Below, in pieces: positions 37,762 to 49,804 of a stretch of 64,000 nucleotides of DNA. The translations under genes were made by a program, and so were the position numbers. Positions within the stretch are counted from its first letter, which is position 1; each line of letters opens with the position of its first letter. A model generated the notes under the pieces. The model saw only the letters and a program-made list of their open reading frames with translations. It was not told where the DNA came from and made no database searches. The stretch covers positions 34,322,106 to 34,386,105 of the forward strand of contig CP136063.1 of assembly GCA_032622095.1 (NCBI GenBank). The letters run 5' to 3'. This stretch comes from Siphonodentalium dalli. Lineage: Eukaryota > Mollusca > Scaphopoda > Gadilida > Siphonodentaliidae.

Positions 37762-38545
37762 GGGGCATGTTTCTATTATGAAGGTTCGCTATCCCGAAGG
37801 TCCGCTATTCCGAAGGTTCTCTATTCCGAAGGTTTTTGTTATTTTTAGGTTAATTCTATATTCTAAAGTATTGAGACTAATTTGAGAGGGTTCATTATCA
37901 CAAAGATTCTTTTTACGGAGTGTGCGCTCACATCCGAACTGATCCTGCGCGCATACCGATACAGATACAGTAGGAAATAACTTAACTTAGAACATTAAAT
38001 GTGATTTTGTTTTGTTTTCGCGGGTTTTCTTGAGATTTAATGTCATTACGTGGGCCCATACTTTTGAATTCTTGGCATATAATATGAATGTTGTGGTATA
38101 TTGTGGACCCTACCGCATTGGGACATGACACAGGTACAGTTGACTTAAGTGATGTTCTGTGTGGGCTCCAATTTGGAGTTCAATATTTTAAGGGCCAAAT
38201 TTAGGATTTTATGGGCCCATACCTTTGAACTCTGGGCATATAATATGAATATTGGGGGCATGTCTCTATTCCGAAGGTTCACTATCCAGAATGTCCACTA
38301 TTCCGAAATTTCTCTGAATGTTCGCTATTCCGAAGGTTCACCAATCAGAAGGTTCGTTATTCCGAAGGTTCTGTATTCCGAAGGTTTTTTTTTATTTTAA
38401 GGTTAATTCTATATTCTAAAGTATTGGGAGGGTTCATTATCACGAAGATTCTTTTTATGAAGGAAATAACTTAAAACATTAAATGTGATTTTGTTTTGTT
38501 TTCGCGGGTTTTCTTGAGTTTAATGTCATTACGTATGACTTTATT
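37762..38545. repeat. Duplicated block with CTATTCCGAAGGTTC array
   Basis: A block starting GGGGCATGT(T/C)TCTATT occurs at 37762 and 38255. In each copy an array of about 16-18 bp units (CTATTCCGAAGGTTCG) is followed by TTAATTCTATATTCTAAAGT, TTCATTATCAC and TTTTCGCGGGTTTTCTTGAG. The first copy also has a GTGGGCCCATAC segment that recurs near 38212. An open frame across the array is an artefact of the repeat. Confidence 0.85.
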
Positions 38546-38549
38546 TCTC

Positions 38550-39000
38550 ATTAAATATTCACGCCAAGCAGCCCACACAATTGCTATGTTTCCATGCGAT
38601 TTAATGTCATTACGTGTGACCTAATATCTCAATAATCTGAGGCAAGAATACGCCTGCTAAAGGCGAATTATAACAGTGGGGCTATAACGCTCAATGAATA
38701 CTGGGAACTATAACAAACTGCGCAGCAGAATATCGCTGATTAAACGAGTATGAGATGAGCCTAACTGCAATTGTGACTTTGTTTAAAGGCCCACTTAATT
38801 TTCGAGTCATTCATTTTTGTTATAGTATATACGGTTTTAATAACAATTTATGCCATAAAATTTGAATAATTTACTATAATTCATCACCATTTGAAACGCA
38901 GAATCCTTCTATCTCCTAGTTTGAAACACCTTTAAAATACCGCGACAAGTCGTGCGTCGTATATCTAGCAATTAGCAACTAACATGTCCTCTTCGGCTTT
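38550..39000. other. No gene seen
   Basis: Anonymous sequence between two repeat arrays. Confidence 0.4.
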
Positions 39001-39007
39001 ATATAGA

Positions 39008-39530
39008 TTTCAACGTAATTTGATACTTATGGGTATTTGTGTCCGGAAAGTGTTTTGGACGGGTCAAATCGTGAGCCCGACCTGACCTTGACCTTTAAAA
39101 CTGTCAATGCAAGGTCAATTTGGGTAAAACGGACAACTTTCGGCGAAATTTGATACCTAGGGATACTTTTGTCCGGGGAGTGTTTTGAATGGGTCAAATC
39201 GTGACATCGGCGTGACCTTGACCTTCAATGTGGTCAATCAAAGGTCAAATCGGGTAAAACGGATGGATTTCGACGAAATTTGATACCTATGGGCACTTTT
39301 GTCGGGGGAGTGTTTTGGACGGGTCAAATCATGACTCCGACCTTACCTTGACCTTCAAAATTGTTAATTAAAGGTCAGTGTGGTAAAACGGACGGATTTC
39401 GACGAAATTTGACACCTAGTGGTACTTTTCTCCGGGTGGGGGTGTTTTGGACGGGTCAAATCATGACCCTGACCTGACCTTGACTTTCGAAATAGTCAAT
39501 TGAAGGTCAAATCGCGCCTTTCGCCGGAAA
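39008..39530. repeat. 129-bp tandem repeat, four units
   Basis: Units begin near 39009, 39137, 39266 and 39397 with TTCGNCGAAATTTGATACCT. Each contains GTGTTTTG(G/A)ACGGGTCAAATC, then TGACCTTGACCTT or a one-base variant, then AAAGGTCA. The AGGTCA half-site content is notable but is built into the repeat. Confidence 0.9.
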
Positions 39531-39534
39531 TCAG

Positions 39535-40085
39535 ATGGGAAACATCCCGGACGAAGTCGGGCCCATCAGCTTGTGTAATAAAGAAGACAGTTTGAAGAAA
39601 GTAATGTATAACACGAGAAACGGGAAAACTTGATATATAGAAGTATGCAAATTTCCCACATAAAATTTAAAAGCTAGTTTACAGAATAATTGTATTATAA
39701 TTTATATTTATGGCTAATAATATGATCTTGGTGGCGTTACCATTTCTGACTATGGTTTTCTTGTTTAATATATGACTAGACGAACCTAGGCCGAAAATTA
39801 GGGAGCTGCGAATATGCGAGATACACCCGATACAAGAACTACACCGAATCGGTCCGCTGATTCGGATATTTTCGAATCGGTGTTACTTTGGTTTAGTCTC
39901 GTTTTGTTGCGTCTAGATAACACATGTCAAATTACCTTAAATCACAAAAAGTCAAGCACAAAATTACCTGGTTTTCGGGTGTACCTATAATTATCGAAAC
40001 GTACTGGTGTATTATTGCATATTATACCCACCCCGTCTCTATGTCACCGATGTGATGATGCACACGATATGGAGTGCCAAGAAAC
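39535..40085. other. No gene seen
   Basis: Anonymous AT-rich sequence. Confidence 0.4.
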
Positions 40086-40124
40086 ACACGCACACACACT
40101 TTCTTGATACGCCCATCATAATAT

Positions 40125-40275
40125 CTGAAGTACCAAATATCAAGACAGGTACTCTGATGTACCTGCTTATAGGTACTCTATAGTACCAAATATTTAGGCA
40201 CTATGCATAGTACCTAGCAATTTGGTGCCTCAGAGAACCAAACATATAGGTACTATGTGGAGAACCTGCCCAGAT
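40125..40275. repeat. GGTACT/AGTACC palindromic short repeat
   Basis: AGTACCAAATAT, GGTACTCT and TAGGTACTAT recur in both orientations. A similar composition is seen at 48690-48805. Confidence 0.5.
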
Positions 40276-40544
40276 ACAAAGCACTCGAAATTACAAAAAA
40301 TGGTCGACGGCAAATTTAACAATGTGGCATGATAGATTCCAAATGATTCTACGGCGTTTAAGCATCGAATTAAATACAAAACCACGATCGGGGTTCTTCG
40401 AGATCATGTTATCGGTTACATGGACTCCCTTGCATAGTGAAAAATTAAATAATCCGAATTATACATGAATTACTTTTATTAGTATTGAACCTTGATCGTG
40501 TTTTTGTACTTAATTCAAGGATTAATATCTCGATTTCAGGATAT

Positions 40545-41600
40545 CACTGAACTGTTCCCTGCATGTTGACTAAAATTTGTCTGAATGTCTGAATAATCGG
40601 CCAAATTTCTTAATTTGTGTGCTATAATATTAAAGTAAACATTATAAATCAAACATCTTAAACAAGTCTGGGTGAAACACCAATCGATCTATAATAGCCC
40701 GATAAATAAAAAACTACCTTGTGATAAATTGCAAACCTTTGCGAATCGAAAACTACTTTGCAATAAATATATGCGATTTAGTGCAAAGGTTTTCGATTGA
40801 TCACAAAGGTTTGCGATTGATCGCAATGGTTTGCGATTTGTCGCAGATATATGTTTATGCATTGGCACTAATGGCTTGAACCGTATAAATATAAATATAA
40901 ATATAAATCAGACATCTTCAACAGGTCTGGGTGAACCACCAATCGTTCTATAATAGCACGGTTGGGCTAAAATAGACAGATCGTTTTTTCACAGCCAGCA
41001 TTCATGTGTGATAAGGGGAGCAATCCTTTCGATAAATCACAAAACAACTTTGCAAAAAATCTCAAACACCTTTACGATAACTCTCAGACTACGTACTGGG
41101 TGATTATATGTTGCTATTTATCACAAAGATGTTTGAAATTTGTCGCAAAGGTTTTTTGGCGCTAATGGGCTTCTGTGTAAACATTATAAATCAGACATCT
41201 TAAACAGTTCTGGGTCAGTATTTCCCTGACTGTTGCCTGTACGTGGAGTAAAATTTGTCTGATTGTCTGAAGTAATCGACCGAATTTCTTAATTTGTGTG
41301 TAATTAAAGTAAACATTATAAATCAGACAACTTAAACAGGTCTGAGTAAACAACCTATCAATCTATAATCGCCCGGTTGGGCTAAAATAGACCGATCAAA
41401 CTTTCACAGCCAGCATGCATATCGGATAAGGGGAGCAAACATTTGCGATAAATCCCAAAACGACTTTGCAATAATTCACAAACATCTTTGCGATAACTCG
41501 CAAACCTTTCCAATAAATCTCAAACATCTGTACGATAAACTGCAAACTGAAAATATTCAAAATAAACATATACAAATATTCAAACAAATATAATTTAGAG
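40545..41600. repeat. Complex tandem duplication with GCAAACCTTTGCGATAAAT motifs
   Basis: TAAACATTATAAATCAGACA followed by TCTGGGT starts modules near 40634, 40900, 41177 and 41310. Each leads to CAATC(G/A)(A/T)TCTATAAT, GGGCTAAAATAGAC and then degenerate units of GCAAA and GATAA(A/C)TC. Larger blocks (40545-40690 and 41215-41330) share ATTTGTCTGAATGTCTGAA-like sequence. Confidence 0.8.
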
Positions 41601-41604
41601 TTCC

Positions 41605-42795
41605 CTCTCTTACAAAAGTGAGCAATGTGCCAGGAAGACTAATCGGTCTATTGTAAGCTGTTAGCCCAATCGGGCTATTATAGTTCAATTTGTGATTCAC
41701 TCCGACCTTTTTATACCCATCATAAATAGCGCGTAAATAGTATGAACTTTATGTTACAAAACATGTAGTACAGTACGTAAATAGTTTGCGATAAGCAAAT
41801 TACTCAACAATGGGGAAAACCCCACTAATGAACTTTGGTTAATTAAAACTAACACCATGTTGTTTTCAACATACCGTTATAGCACTCACTAAGCCACGAT
41901 TTTGGTGATGAATGGGTCACCGTGAATCACTCTCCCCGAAAAAAAATTGCCACAGTGTTGAGTGTTTTGCTTATTGTACACTCTCTATGTGTTGTACTGG
42001 TATATAACACACGCTGAGAGTTGTGTGGATAATATCGCATTCATATTCTCATTACACCGGTACTATTCTGTTGTTTCATGCGAGCTTTTCAAGTACGAGT
42101 AATAATAATTTCGACCAATTTGAATCATGAATCGGGGTTCTCATTTTAAGACAGAAGAATAAAGGAACACTGTTACCGGTATCACTCAAGTTTATGTAAA
42201 AGTGAAACATTTTAATTGGCATAGTTGTTGGTCTGAAATTGTTTAGGCACGGTGTGAAATTGTCCAGTCACTCACATGTGACATATGCTCTTCATTTCTT
42301 GATTCATGCCAGTGGGTGCACATCACATCCAGTTGCATGCTCGTGTATGACAACGATATACCGGCACTCAATAACAGTCACAGATAATTCAATTGAAACA
42401 TTCAAGACAGTTACATGTATATAACCAACTCCATAAGGCATAACAATACAAGAAAACCATAGTTAGAAATGGTAACGTCACAAAGGTGATATTATTACAT
42501 ATAAATAGAAATTATAAAAAATACATAAAATATTTTGATAACAATTGCGTTTAAACAAGTTATCCTTCATTATTACTAACAAAACAAGTAAATGACTGTG
42601 GGGTCACTCAACACATTATAAAGACTTGGACTTAGTATGCTGTAAATACTGGGACTGTATATTTTAGAATTTTAATCTAAAATGTAAATGAAATAATTAA
42701 AAGATAAAATTTAGCAATTAGTAAAAGTTAATTTTCTCATTCAATTTTTTTTTGGTTAAATAAAGCAATAATTAAAATGTAAAATTTAGTTTAAA
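41605..42795. other. No gene seen
   Basis: AT-rich anonymous sequence; no structural features noted. Confidence 0.4.
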
Positions 42796-42848
42796 AAAAA
42801 GATTGACCTTGGCTCTTCCAATGTTTACACGACTGACCTGGTCAATTG

Positions 42849-43060
42849 TTATTAAGAAGTTGTTTTGATAATTTCTATGGAGGGAAATAGTTATGGCTGT
42901 GGCTTCGCAAGTAATTGACTTGGTGACGTGATGTTAACAAATTTGAACTCCAGTAAACCAAGGACGCTCCATACCAAATATAAGGTCAATAATTCATTCT
43001 TTCGAAGTTGTTTTAAGATTTACAATGGAGGGAAACAATTGTGGTGCTGGCTTCGCAACT
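42849..43060. repeat. Two-unit direct repeat, about 147-bp period
   Basis: GAAGTTGTTTTGATAATTTC and GAAGTTGTTTTAAGATTTAC, each followed by TATGGAGGGAAA- or CAATGGAGGGAAA-type sequence and GGCTTCGCAA. Confidence 0.7.
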
Positions 43061-43339
43061 ATTGGACCTCATTGTAACACATATAAATATTAGTCACTCA
43101 GGAAATAGATGTATCTATTCTGTATATTAAGTTATTGGGTGTTACGTGTCTTGAGATGTCTAAATATTTTTTCATGGACATATCGCGCAAGCGCGAGGAA
43201 CCCCCGCCAATCTTCTCTGTTGGGATTCCAATTATTGGCTTATTAAATATGCACATATGCTTAAGATACAGTCGCGCGCGAAGCGCGCTCCCGTAGGTCG
43301 GGTTTTGGATCCCAGTTAATGAAAATATCATTAGTTATG

Positions 43340-43700
43340 TGGATTGAGTTATCATTAAACCTCATATCCTTATATTGGTTACAGTAATGCCCAAAGTAAT
43401 TGACCACTTAACCACAGCAGAATTATGGGTAATTTTTCAGGATTTAAATTCCTGAAAAATTACCCATAATTCTGCAGTGGTTAAGTGGTCAATTACTTTG
43501 GACATTACTGCATGTGGATTGAGTTATCATTAAACCTGACATCCTTATATGTGCTACGGTAATTCCCAAAGTGATTGACCACTTAACCACAGCAGAATTA
43601 TGGGTAATTTTTCAGGATTTAAAATCTTGAAAAATTACCCATAATTCTGCTGTGGTTAAGTGGTCAATTACTTTGGACATCACAGTATGTAGATGGAGTT
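43340..43700. repeat. Tandemly duplicated CAGTAATG MITE with flank
   Basis: Hairpins at 43381-43511 and 43553-43687 are near-perfect palindromes of the CCCAAAGTAATTGACCACTT family with almost no loop (GATTTAAATT or GATTTAAAATC at the centre). The flank GTGGATTGAGTTATCATTAA lies before the first (43340) and between them (43514), and a diverged copy follows the second. The element plus its flank was therefore duplicated as a unit of about 173 bp. Confidence 0.9.
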
Positions 43701-43899
43701 AAACCTCACATCAGTGTGTTGAGAATTTTTGGACCTTGACTTTGGACCTTTGGTTCTTAACGCAACAAATGCGAGTACACCTTATACACAAATTTCTGAT
43801 GTAGCCAGAGTTTTTCTTGGATAAGATGAGTTTGAAGCCTGCTCACATATCAAAATGTTGTCAGTTTTGTACTGTCTGCAGCGGAACTCGGCGTGTTGA

Positions 43900-44790
43900 A
43901 GCAAAAGTTACAAGAGATAAATGTGTACGTAACGAGACTATAATACAAATGAAAAAATAAATTGAGGGAGGGGTGGGCGATACAGGGAACTAAGGGTTGA
44001 ACCGATATAAATGTGTAGAGCGATAACGACCAATGTTTACATATTATGCATCTCAACTCTACTGTTGCAACAAGGCTATAAAATAGGGGGGTGTCAGAAT
44101 CTTAGTCATCTCTATATAGTGCCAGAATAGTCATTCATGGACTTCTATAGTGGTACAATGCAAATTAGACTCAAATGATAAAAATATGTATGTAACACAA
44201 CTATACCGATGAAAATAAAAATAATAATTTAGGCCGGGATTAGCTGTTGGGTTGGTTATATGGCTTCGGAGAAAAAGGAGTTCGTACCGATGAACTGACA
44301 TAAATTAGTGGAGCGATGTTGCCATGTAATGCATCGTGACTGTACTAAAGCTGCAATGATATAAAATTGGGGGGGGGGTCTGAAATTATCTCTATCTCTA
44401 TAGATGGCACCAGTATTATATAGAAAGAAATAGCAATTGATATATGCATATGGTATACTATAGTAATACCATAGACATATAAGTACAAGTATCACGTGAT
44501 AAAATATTACATAACATGACTATAGCAATGAAAAAAATAAACAAATTGGACCAGGATTAGAGGTTGGGTTGGTTATATGTGGATATTTGTATATGGAATT
44601 CATACCGATGAAACGATAAAAAATAGTGGAGCGATAAAAACCAATGTTGACACTTAGTCAGGCTACACGAGGGAAATAGGGGTTAATACGATAGACCGAA
44701 ATAAAATTGTCAGGTGATAATGACCAATTTTGGCATATAAAGTAACGCGACTGTGCTGTCGGACAATTATCAGGTAAAACCGGTCAAATA
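43900..44790. repeat. Three-unit tandem repeat, about 290-330-bp period
   Basis: Units share ATGTNACGTAAC(G/A)(A/C)GACTATA, AATGAAAAAATAAA, GGTTGGGTTGGTTATATG (units 2 and 3), ACCGATGAA, GTGGAGCGAT and a G-rich stretch (GGGGGG). They are diverged and non-coding. Confidence 0.7.
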
Positions 44791-44854
44791 TGGACTCTGG
44801 TGCCCAATATGGAACAGCTCAGAAAACATTCGCAGTGGCCTAAAATTTATCTAA

Positions 44855-45195
44855 CATGGGATCTGCCATTCAAATCTATTTATGTTGATAAATCTCTTAT
44901 TTTTTTTAATTTTAAGCTGAGACTTGGTGTGTCTGGGTGGAATACTTATATTTTCCTAAAATGACAGGGTACAGCACGTAGTTATTTTTTATAAGAAAGA
45001 AATGAACTTTTTTCGATGATACATTTTAACATAGGATCTGCCATTCAAATTGATTTATGTTGATAAAACTGTTATTTTTCGAAATTTTAAGCTGAGACTT
45101 AGTTGTCCGTGTGTAATACTTATATATTCTTAAAATGAGTCCAGCGCGTAATTATGTTTTAGATGGAAGAAATTGAATTTTTTTTTATAATAAAT
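44855..45195. repeat. Two-unit tandem repeat, about 165-bp period
   Basis: GGATCTGCCATTCAAAT, TTTATGTTGATAAA, TTTTAAGCTGAGACTT and AATACTTATAT occur in the same order at 44870 and 45036. Confidence 0.85.
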
Positions 45196-45505
45196 TTATA
45201 GCGTGTACGGGTCATCGAGTACGCTCATTTTGTAAACAAACTTTTGTCAATAGCCCTTTTGGTCAAACTATACCTTTTTCGACCAGGACAGCAGATCCGA
45301 ATAATAGCTAAGATGTATTTAGGTAGAATTATCAAAAGAATGTGACCGATTAGGGTGCATTTTAAGAGAATCGAGTGGAGAAATCTTGGTGACATTTTCA
45401 TAAAACACGCCAATTCGGCCATCACTGTACTTGCAGACAAGCGCTAATTAATATTTATGTCAAGAAATGCAGGCTTCAAACTCACCTTTTTGGAAGGTAA
45501 ATCAT

Positions 45506-45528
45506 ATATATATATATATATATATATC
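45506..45528. repeat. (TA)n microsatellite in a small inverted repeat
   Basis: The TA run is bracketed by TTTGGAAGG on the left and CCTTCCAAA on the right, giving a short hairpin. Confidence 0.8.
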
Positions 45529-45872
45529 AAAACAATCCTTCCAAAACACCTTCGAAGATATACAAGACAGTTTTAATAGATTAGGACGCAAAATCAGTCG
45601 AAATGAAAGAATTTAAATCCACATTGTGACAGTCTTCGCTTCGATTATCACTTGCTTGCTTGTTGTGGAAGTCCCTCCTATAGATGAGGAGCACCCCATG
45701 ATATTGGGTATTTAAAATAATGGAAGTATAAAAAATCTAGTAAAACTGTCATAATGATAAAAAGGTTGTTAAAATATTGGTGAAAGTGAATTAAGAGATT
45801 AATTGTGTGTGTATATTAACACATAAGAGCTTTTGAGTTGAACCTGCATATATACATATATGTACACGTATA

Positions 45873-47968
45873 TTTTTTTTTTTTTTTTTTTTAAATTACT
45901 AGTTTGATTACAATTTGTCATATTGACAAGAATATTTACAAGTTGTTGTCTTGCCTGTACAGCTCGGTTGTTTGCTGAGTAAAATGTGCTTGTCTGTTTC
46001 TGTTTTAGAGTGTTTACTCTATGCACATGGATTGAGAATAAATAGTTTCTTGCCAGTTTTTCAATTTGTCTTTTCTCTATATCAGTAAGGTTCCATCTTT
46101 CTAATTTTGAGCAATCTATGGTTAGCTGTATTAAGAGATCTGGTTGCTCAATATCATGTGTATCAGTAATAGATTCTGGAAGACATGATCTGATTTTTTG
46201 TATGGTACATTGTCAGTTTTCGTGCATTGTGACACGCAATGTGTTCTGTCCTCATCAGTTAGGTTACAGAGTGGACATTCGGCAGAGATGAGATTTTGTC
46301 TGAATCTTTTTCTATTGGTTTGTAGTAGATAAGTATCTGTCATTAGCCATGCTTTTATAATTGCCTTTTTTGTAGCAGCGGGGGATTGTTTCGATGCTTC
46401 CCATACAAGGTGGCATTTGCTGCTTGAGTTTTCTCGTAATCTAATCATTGATAGAGTTGTTTTATTAGAGAACTCTTTGTCATTATTATCATGCCAATAT
46501 TGGTATATAAATTTTTACATATTGTTTTCCATTTGTTGGCATCTTCCTGGCTGTGGATGGTGCTTATGATGTGCAGTGGGTCAGGAAGAGTATATTTGGA
46601 AAGTATGTCTCTAACATGTACAATCCAGCTGTGACTGTTGTCATTTTTCATGATAAGTTGTCTTATTGCAAGATCTCGCTCTGCTGAGTTATGTGTTTTG
46701 GCTATATTAATATAGAAAGTTGTAATTTTAAGGTCTATAGTGCCTTGGATGGGAATAGCTCCTACAAGTGAATTTGTAGCCGCATTTGCCTTGCGTGTTG
46801 AGAGACTTTGTATTTGTCTCATGGTTTTTCGTTGGAAGCGTTCGAGTTGTTCCATGTCTTTTTTCAATATGTTGGATTTCTATACCATGAAGCATTTTAG
46901 GAATGACAACAGTATCCCACATCTGGTAGGCTATTGCCGGTGATATACCATTTGTTCCATGTAGCCCTGTTCCCATCAAGGAGTATCGGATTCGTCGGCC
47001 CATTGTGATTCGTTTTGGGATATCTGGGGTGTTTGTTGGGTTACTCTCTACACCTAGGTGTTTGGTGGTACCTACAATATTAAAAGGTGTTCCGACTAGA
47101 AGAGGTTTTATTTCATTTCTCAGTTTTTTTGGTAGATGTTTTCGTATTGACAATTTCGCATTTAGTTGCGTTAATTGCGAATCGATCTTTACATGAGTTG
47201 TTGTATACGATGCTTGTGATCGTTTGTAGATCAGCTGTTGTTTTTGTTAGAATGGCTACATCATCTGCACAGGTGGGGGCAGTTATGTCAATTGTGCCAA
47301 TTTAAAACCAGCTGCATTGTTGCTTAGCTGATTTAGCATGTCATTATTAAATCTCTTATATAGCATTGCTGATAATTTATCACCTTGCACTATGCCTCGG
47401 TGAAGCAGTATATCGGTGGGGTATGATCCTCCCCATTTGACCTTTGTATTCGCATCGTGATGTAATGAGTTTACAAGTAGCCATAGGTCACTGTGGATCC
47501 CATCAATGAATAGTTTTCTTAATAGACTGTTGTGCCATACAACGTCAAATGCTTTTTCAGCATCGAGAGTTTCTAATATTAGATTCTCATTTATATCTTT
47601 GTTTTAATTGAATGCTTCAGTTATCATAAGCCCAGCCACTAGGGTGATGTGCCCTGAGTGAAGCCACTTTGCATTTTATTTTGTAACGGTAATAGTATGT
47701 TGTCTAATTTGTCTTGCAGGGTTGCCTCATGAATTTTACATATTATGAAGCGGATAGTTATGCCCCTGTAATTCCCTGGTTTTGTTGGGTCTTTGTCCTT
47801 TTTTGGTACAGGTGTTAATATGCCAATTCTAATCTCTTTTGGCACTTCTCTTTTTGCATATATTGTGTTTATGATGTTCATAATTATTGGGGCCGTTTCT
47901 TCTATGCTATATTTGAGGCGTTCGGCCGTAATTCCAGCATAGTCGGCTGCTTTATTTAATTTAAGCTT
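45873..47968 (-). pseudogene. 5'-truncated non-LTR retrotransposon, reverse transcriptase relic
   Basis: Read on the minus strand from 47968: LKLNKAADYAGITAERL, then GILTPVPKKDKDPTKPGNYR (RT block, 47639-47881), LDAEKAFDVVWH (near 47560), GIVQGDKLSAMLY (near 47390), CADDVAIL (near 47258, with C for the usual Y or F before ADD), then FQRKTMRQIQSLSTRKA and LVGAIPIQ (46445-46867). The C-terminal zinc motif CPLCNLTDEDRTHCVSQC (near 46230) ends the coding part at 46131. A T21 run at 45873-45893 is the poly-A tail. Stops (near 47611 and 47295) and frame changes near 47150, 46870 and 46450 show it is dead. The endonuclease half is missing. LINE clade is not assigned. Confidence 0.9.
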
Positions 47969-47969
47969 A

Positions 47970-48685
47970 TTGACAATACGATACGATACGATTGAGTCAT
48001 ATTTTCAAAAACATATTATACACCGGTGGCGTTAACTTTGCAATTTCAGCGTCTACGTGATTCTATCGGTACGATTGAGTAAGGTACAAAAAAACATCTC
48101 CCACAATGCATTCGCCCAGTCGACCACAAAATATCAAAATTTCCTAAACAACTTACACCACATGTGGCGTAATGTAAACAGCTGTTCTCTAATTTATCCA
48201 CCCCTTAATGGGTTTTACCAATAATTTTATCACGGCCGACTGTCGTACCACCTCGTGTTCGTGGTTAGACCTCATTATCATTGTGATGGTTATATGAGTT
48301 TTATTTAGTTATTTTTTAAATTGATAATGCAATCGCGAATGTCGGTCAGTGAACAAGTTTTGTATAAACCGTAAAAAATGTATTAATTGAAATACCAATA
48401 TTGTTTTGTGTATAGTTAACTCAGCCCGTGAAATAAGCTGCGGCAAAAGGCGATGCCGTATAAAAAGCCATATAAGCTAATATATAATTTACAGTCAGTG
48501 GAATATTATTATAATTTTTGGCCGCACTAAAACTTCAGAAGTGTATCTGTAAGTCGAGGCAGAATTCGGCTTCAAATAAAAGATGCAAGCGCTTGTTATG
48601 TCGTGCTTCTCCGTGGTTATAATGTACTCTAACGCGGCCATTTTGTTCACTTTAATTTGACCATTTGCACACGACACACGTGATC
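47970..48685. other. No gene seen
   Basis: A short CGATACGATACGATA run abuts the LINE truncation point. The remainder is anonymous. Confidence 0.4.
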
Positions 48686-48689
48686 AGCG

Positions 48690-48875
48690 TTGGTACTCTA
48701 TGGAACCTATGGTCAACAGGTTATACAGCGGTGTACTGGTTCTAAAGGAGTATATTATCAAGCTGTTAGGTACTATAGAGGATACAGGTACTCTGGGGTA
48801 CCTAAATCAATTGCACCGCACGCGACCGCACCCGACCGCACCCGACCGTACCTGACCACACTAGACCGCACCGTT
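48690..48875. repeat. GGTACT-type repeat and ACCGCACCCG array
   Basis: GGTACTCTATGG, AGGTACTATAG and GGTACTCTGGGGTACC recall 40125-40275. The GACCGCACCC decamer is repeated about six times at 48816-48872. Confidence 0.7.
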
Positions 48876-49299
48876 GAGGGGTCAGATCGAGATTTTGGTA
48901 TATTCATTATATGTGCAACTGCCCGTTGGGTGTATTTTGCATTAAATCTTATCTTATCTTATCATCTATGTAACTTGTCCATATTGAAACGCACCGCGTC
49001 CTGTTTGCTATAAAATAAAATATAATTTCGCGAATGTCTGGACAAATTACAGAGGACATTGAGGACATGCATGTAGCACTCGATGCACCCAGTGTGCACA
49101 TGACCGCTTTGCTGTGGCCATTCAACGGAACTGTGTTAAATTTCCAAAAACGATATGACGCGTGGCTAGCTCAGATTGTATACTGCACTGTTGGTGTTCG
49201 TCTGTATATTCTCATTGGAAATAGTATACTCGTCTGTTTATTCCGTATTCTCTTACTGGTGAGTAATACGTTATATGGTGTAAACTAATAGTACACCCA

Positions 49300-49800
49300 C
49301 ATATGAGGGTGTCACCCGCACCCACATGTTTAAGGCGGGATTCAGGAGATTATCATGCGGGACGCTGTTGACCAGTATTCAGGATTCATATCACATTTAT
49401 GTACAGTTGTTATTGTATTATCTATTAGTGTTCTTATGATGCATACTCTCACTTGTCAGTTTCGTTTGAATAAATCTATATCTATATACCCCGTCTTAAA
49501 TGGAATTCGGGATTCAAATAAAATGCTGGCACTTGACTTTGATGACAACGCATTGTGGTACTGCTGGCTGGAATGAGCATTTAAGTCCGTTTTAACCTTT
49601 TCAATGTCTTGTTCTGTTAATCCGGGCGATAGTTTGCTGATCAGAGGCATTACACATGTAACAACCACATGTCACATACGGTCATCAATGTGTTGCAAAA
49701 TAGAGTAATGGATAGCTATCAGGATGGTGTCCCTTTACTCTCTTGATGTAATACATTTAGTCAGGCAACCACACCCAATACATTTAATGTATTAATATAA
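49300..49800. repeat. Duplicated locus, copy 2 (single 69-bp unit)
   Basis: It matches 16030-16500. One minisatellite unit starts at 49700 with an 11-bp insertion (CTTTACTCTCT) and ends in CACACCCAATA. This copy looks like the state before the array expanded at 16.4-17.6 kb. Confidence 0.85.
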
Positions 49801-49804
49801 TATT

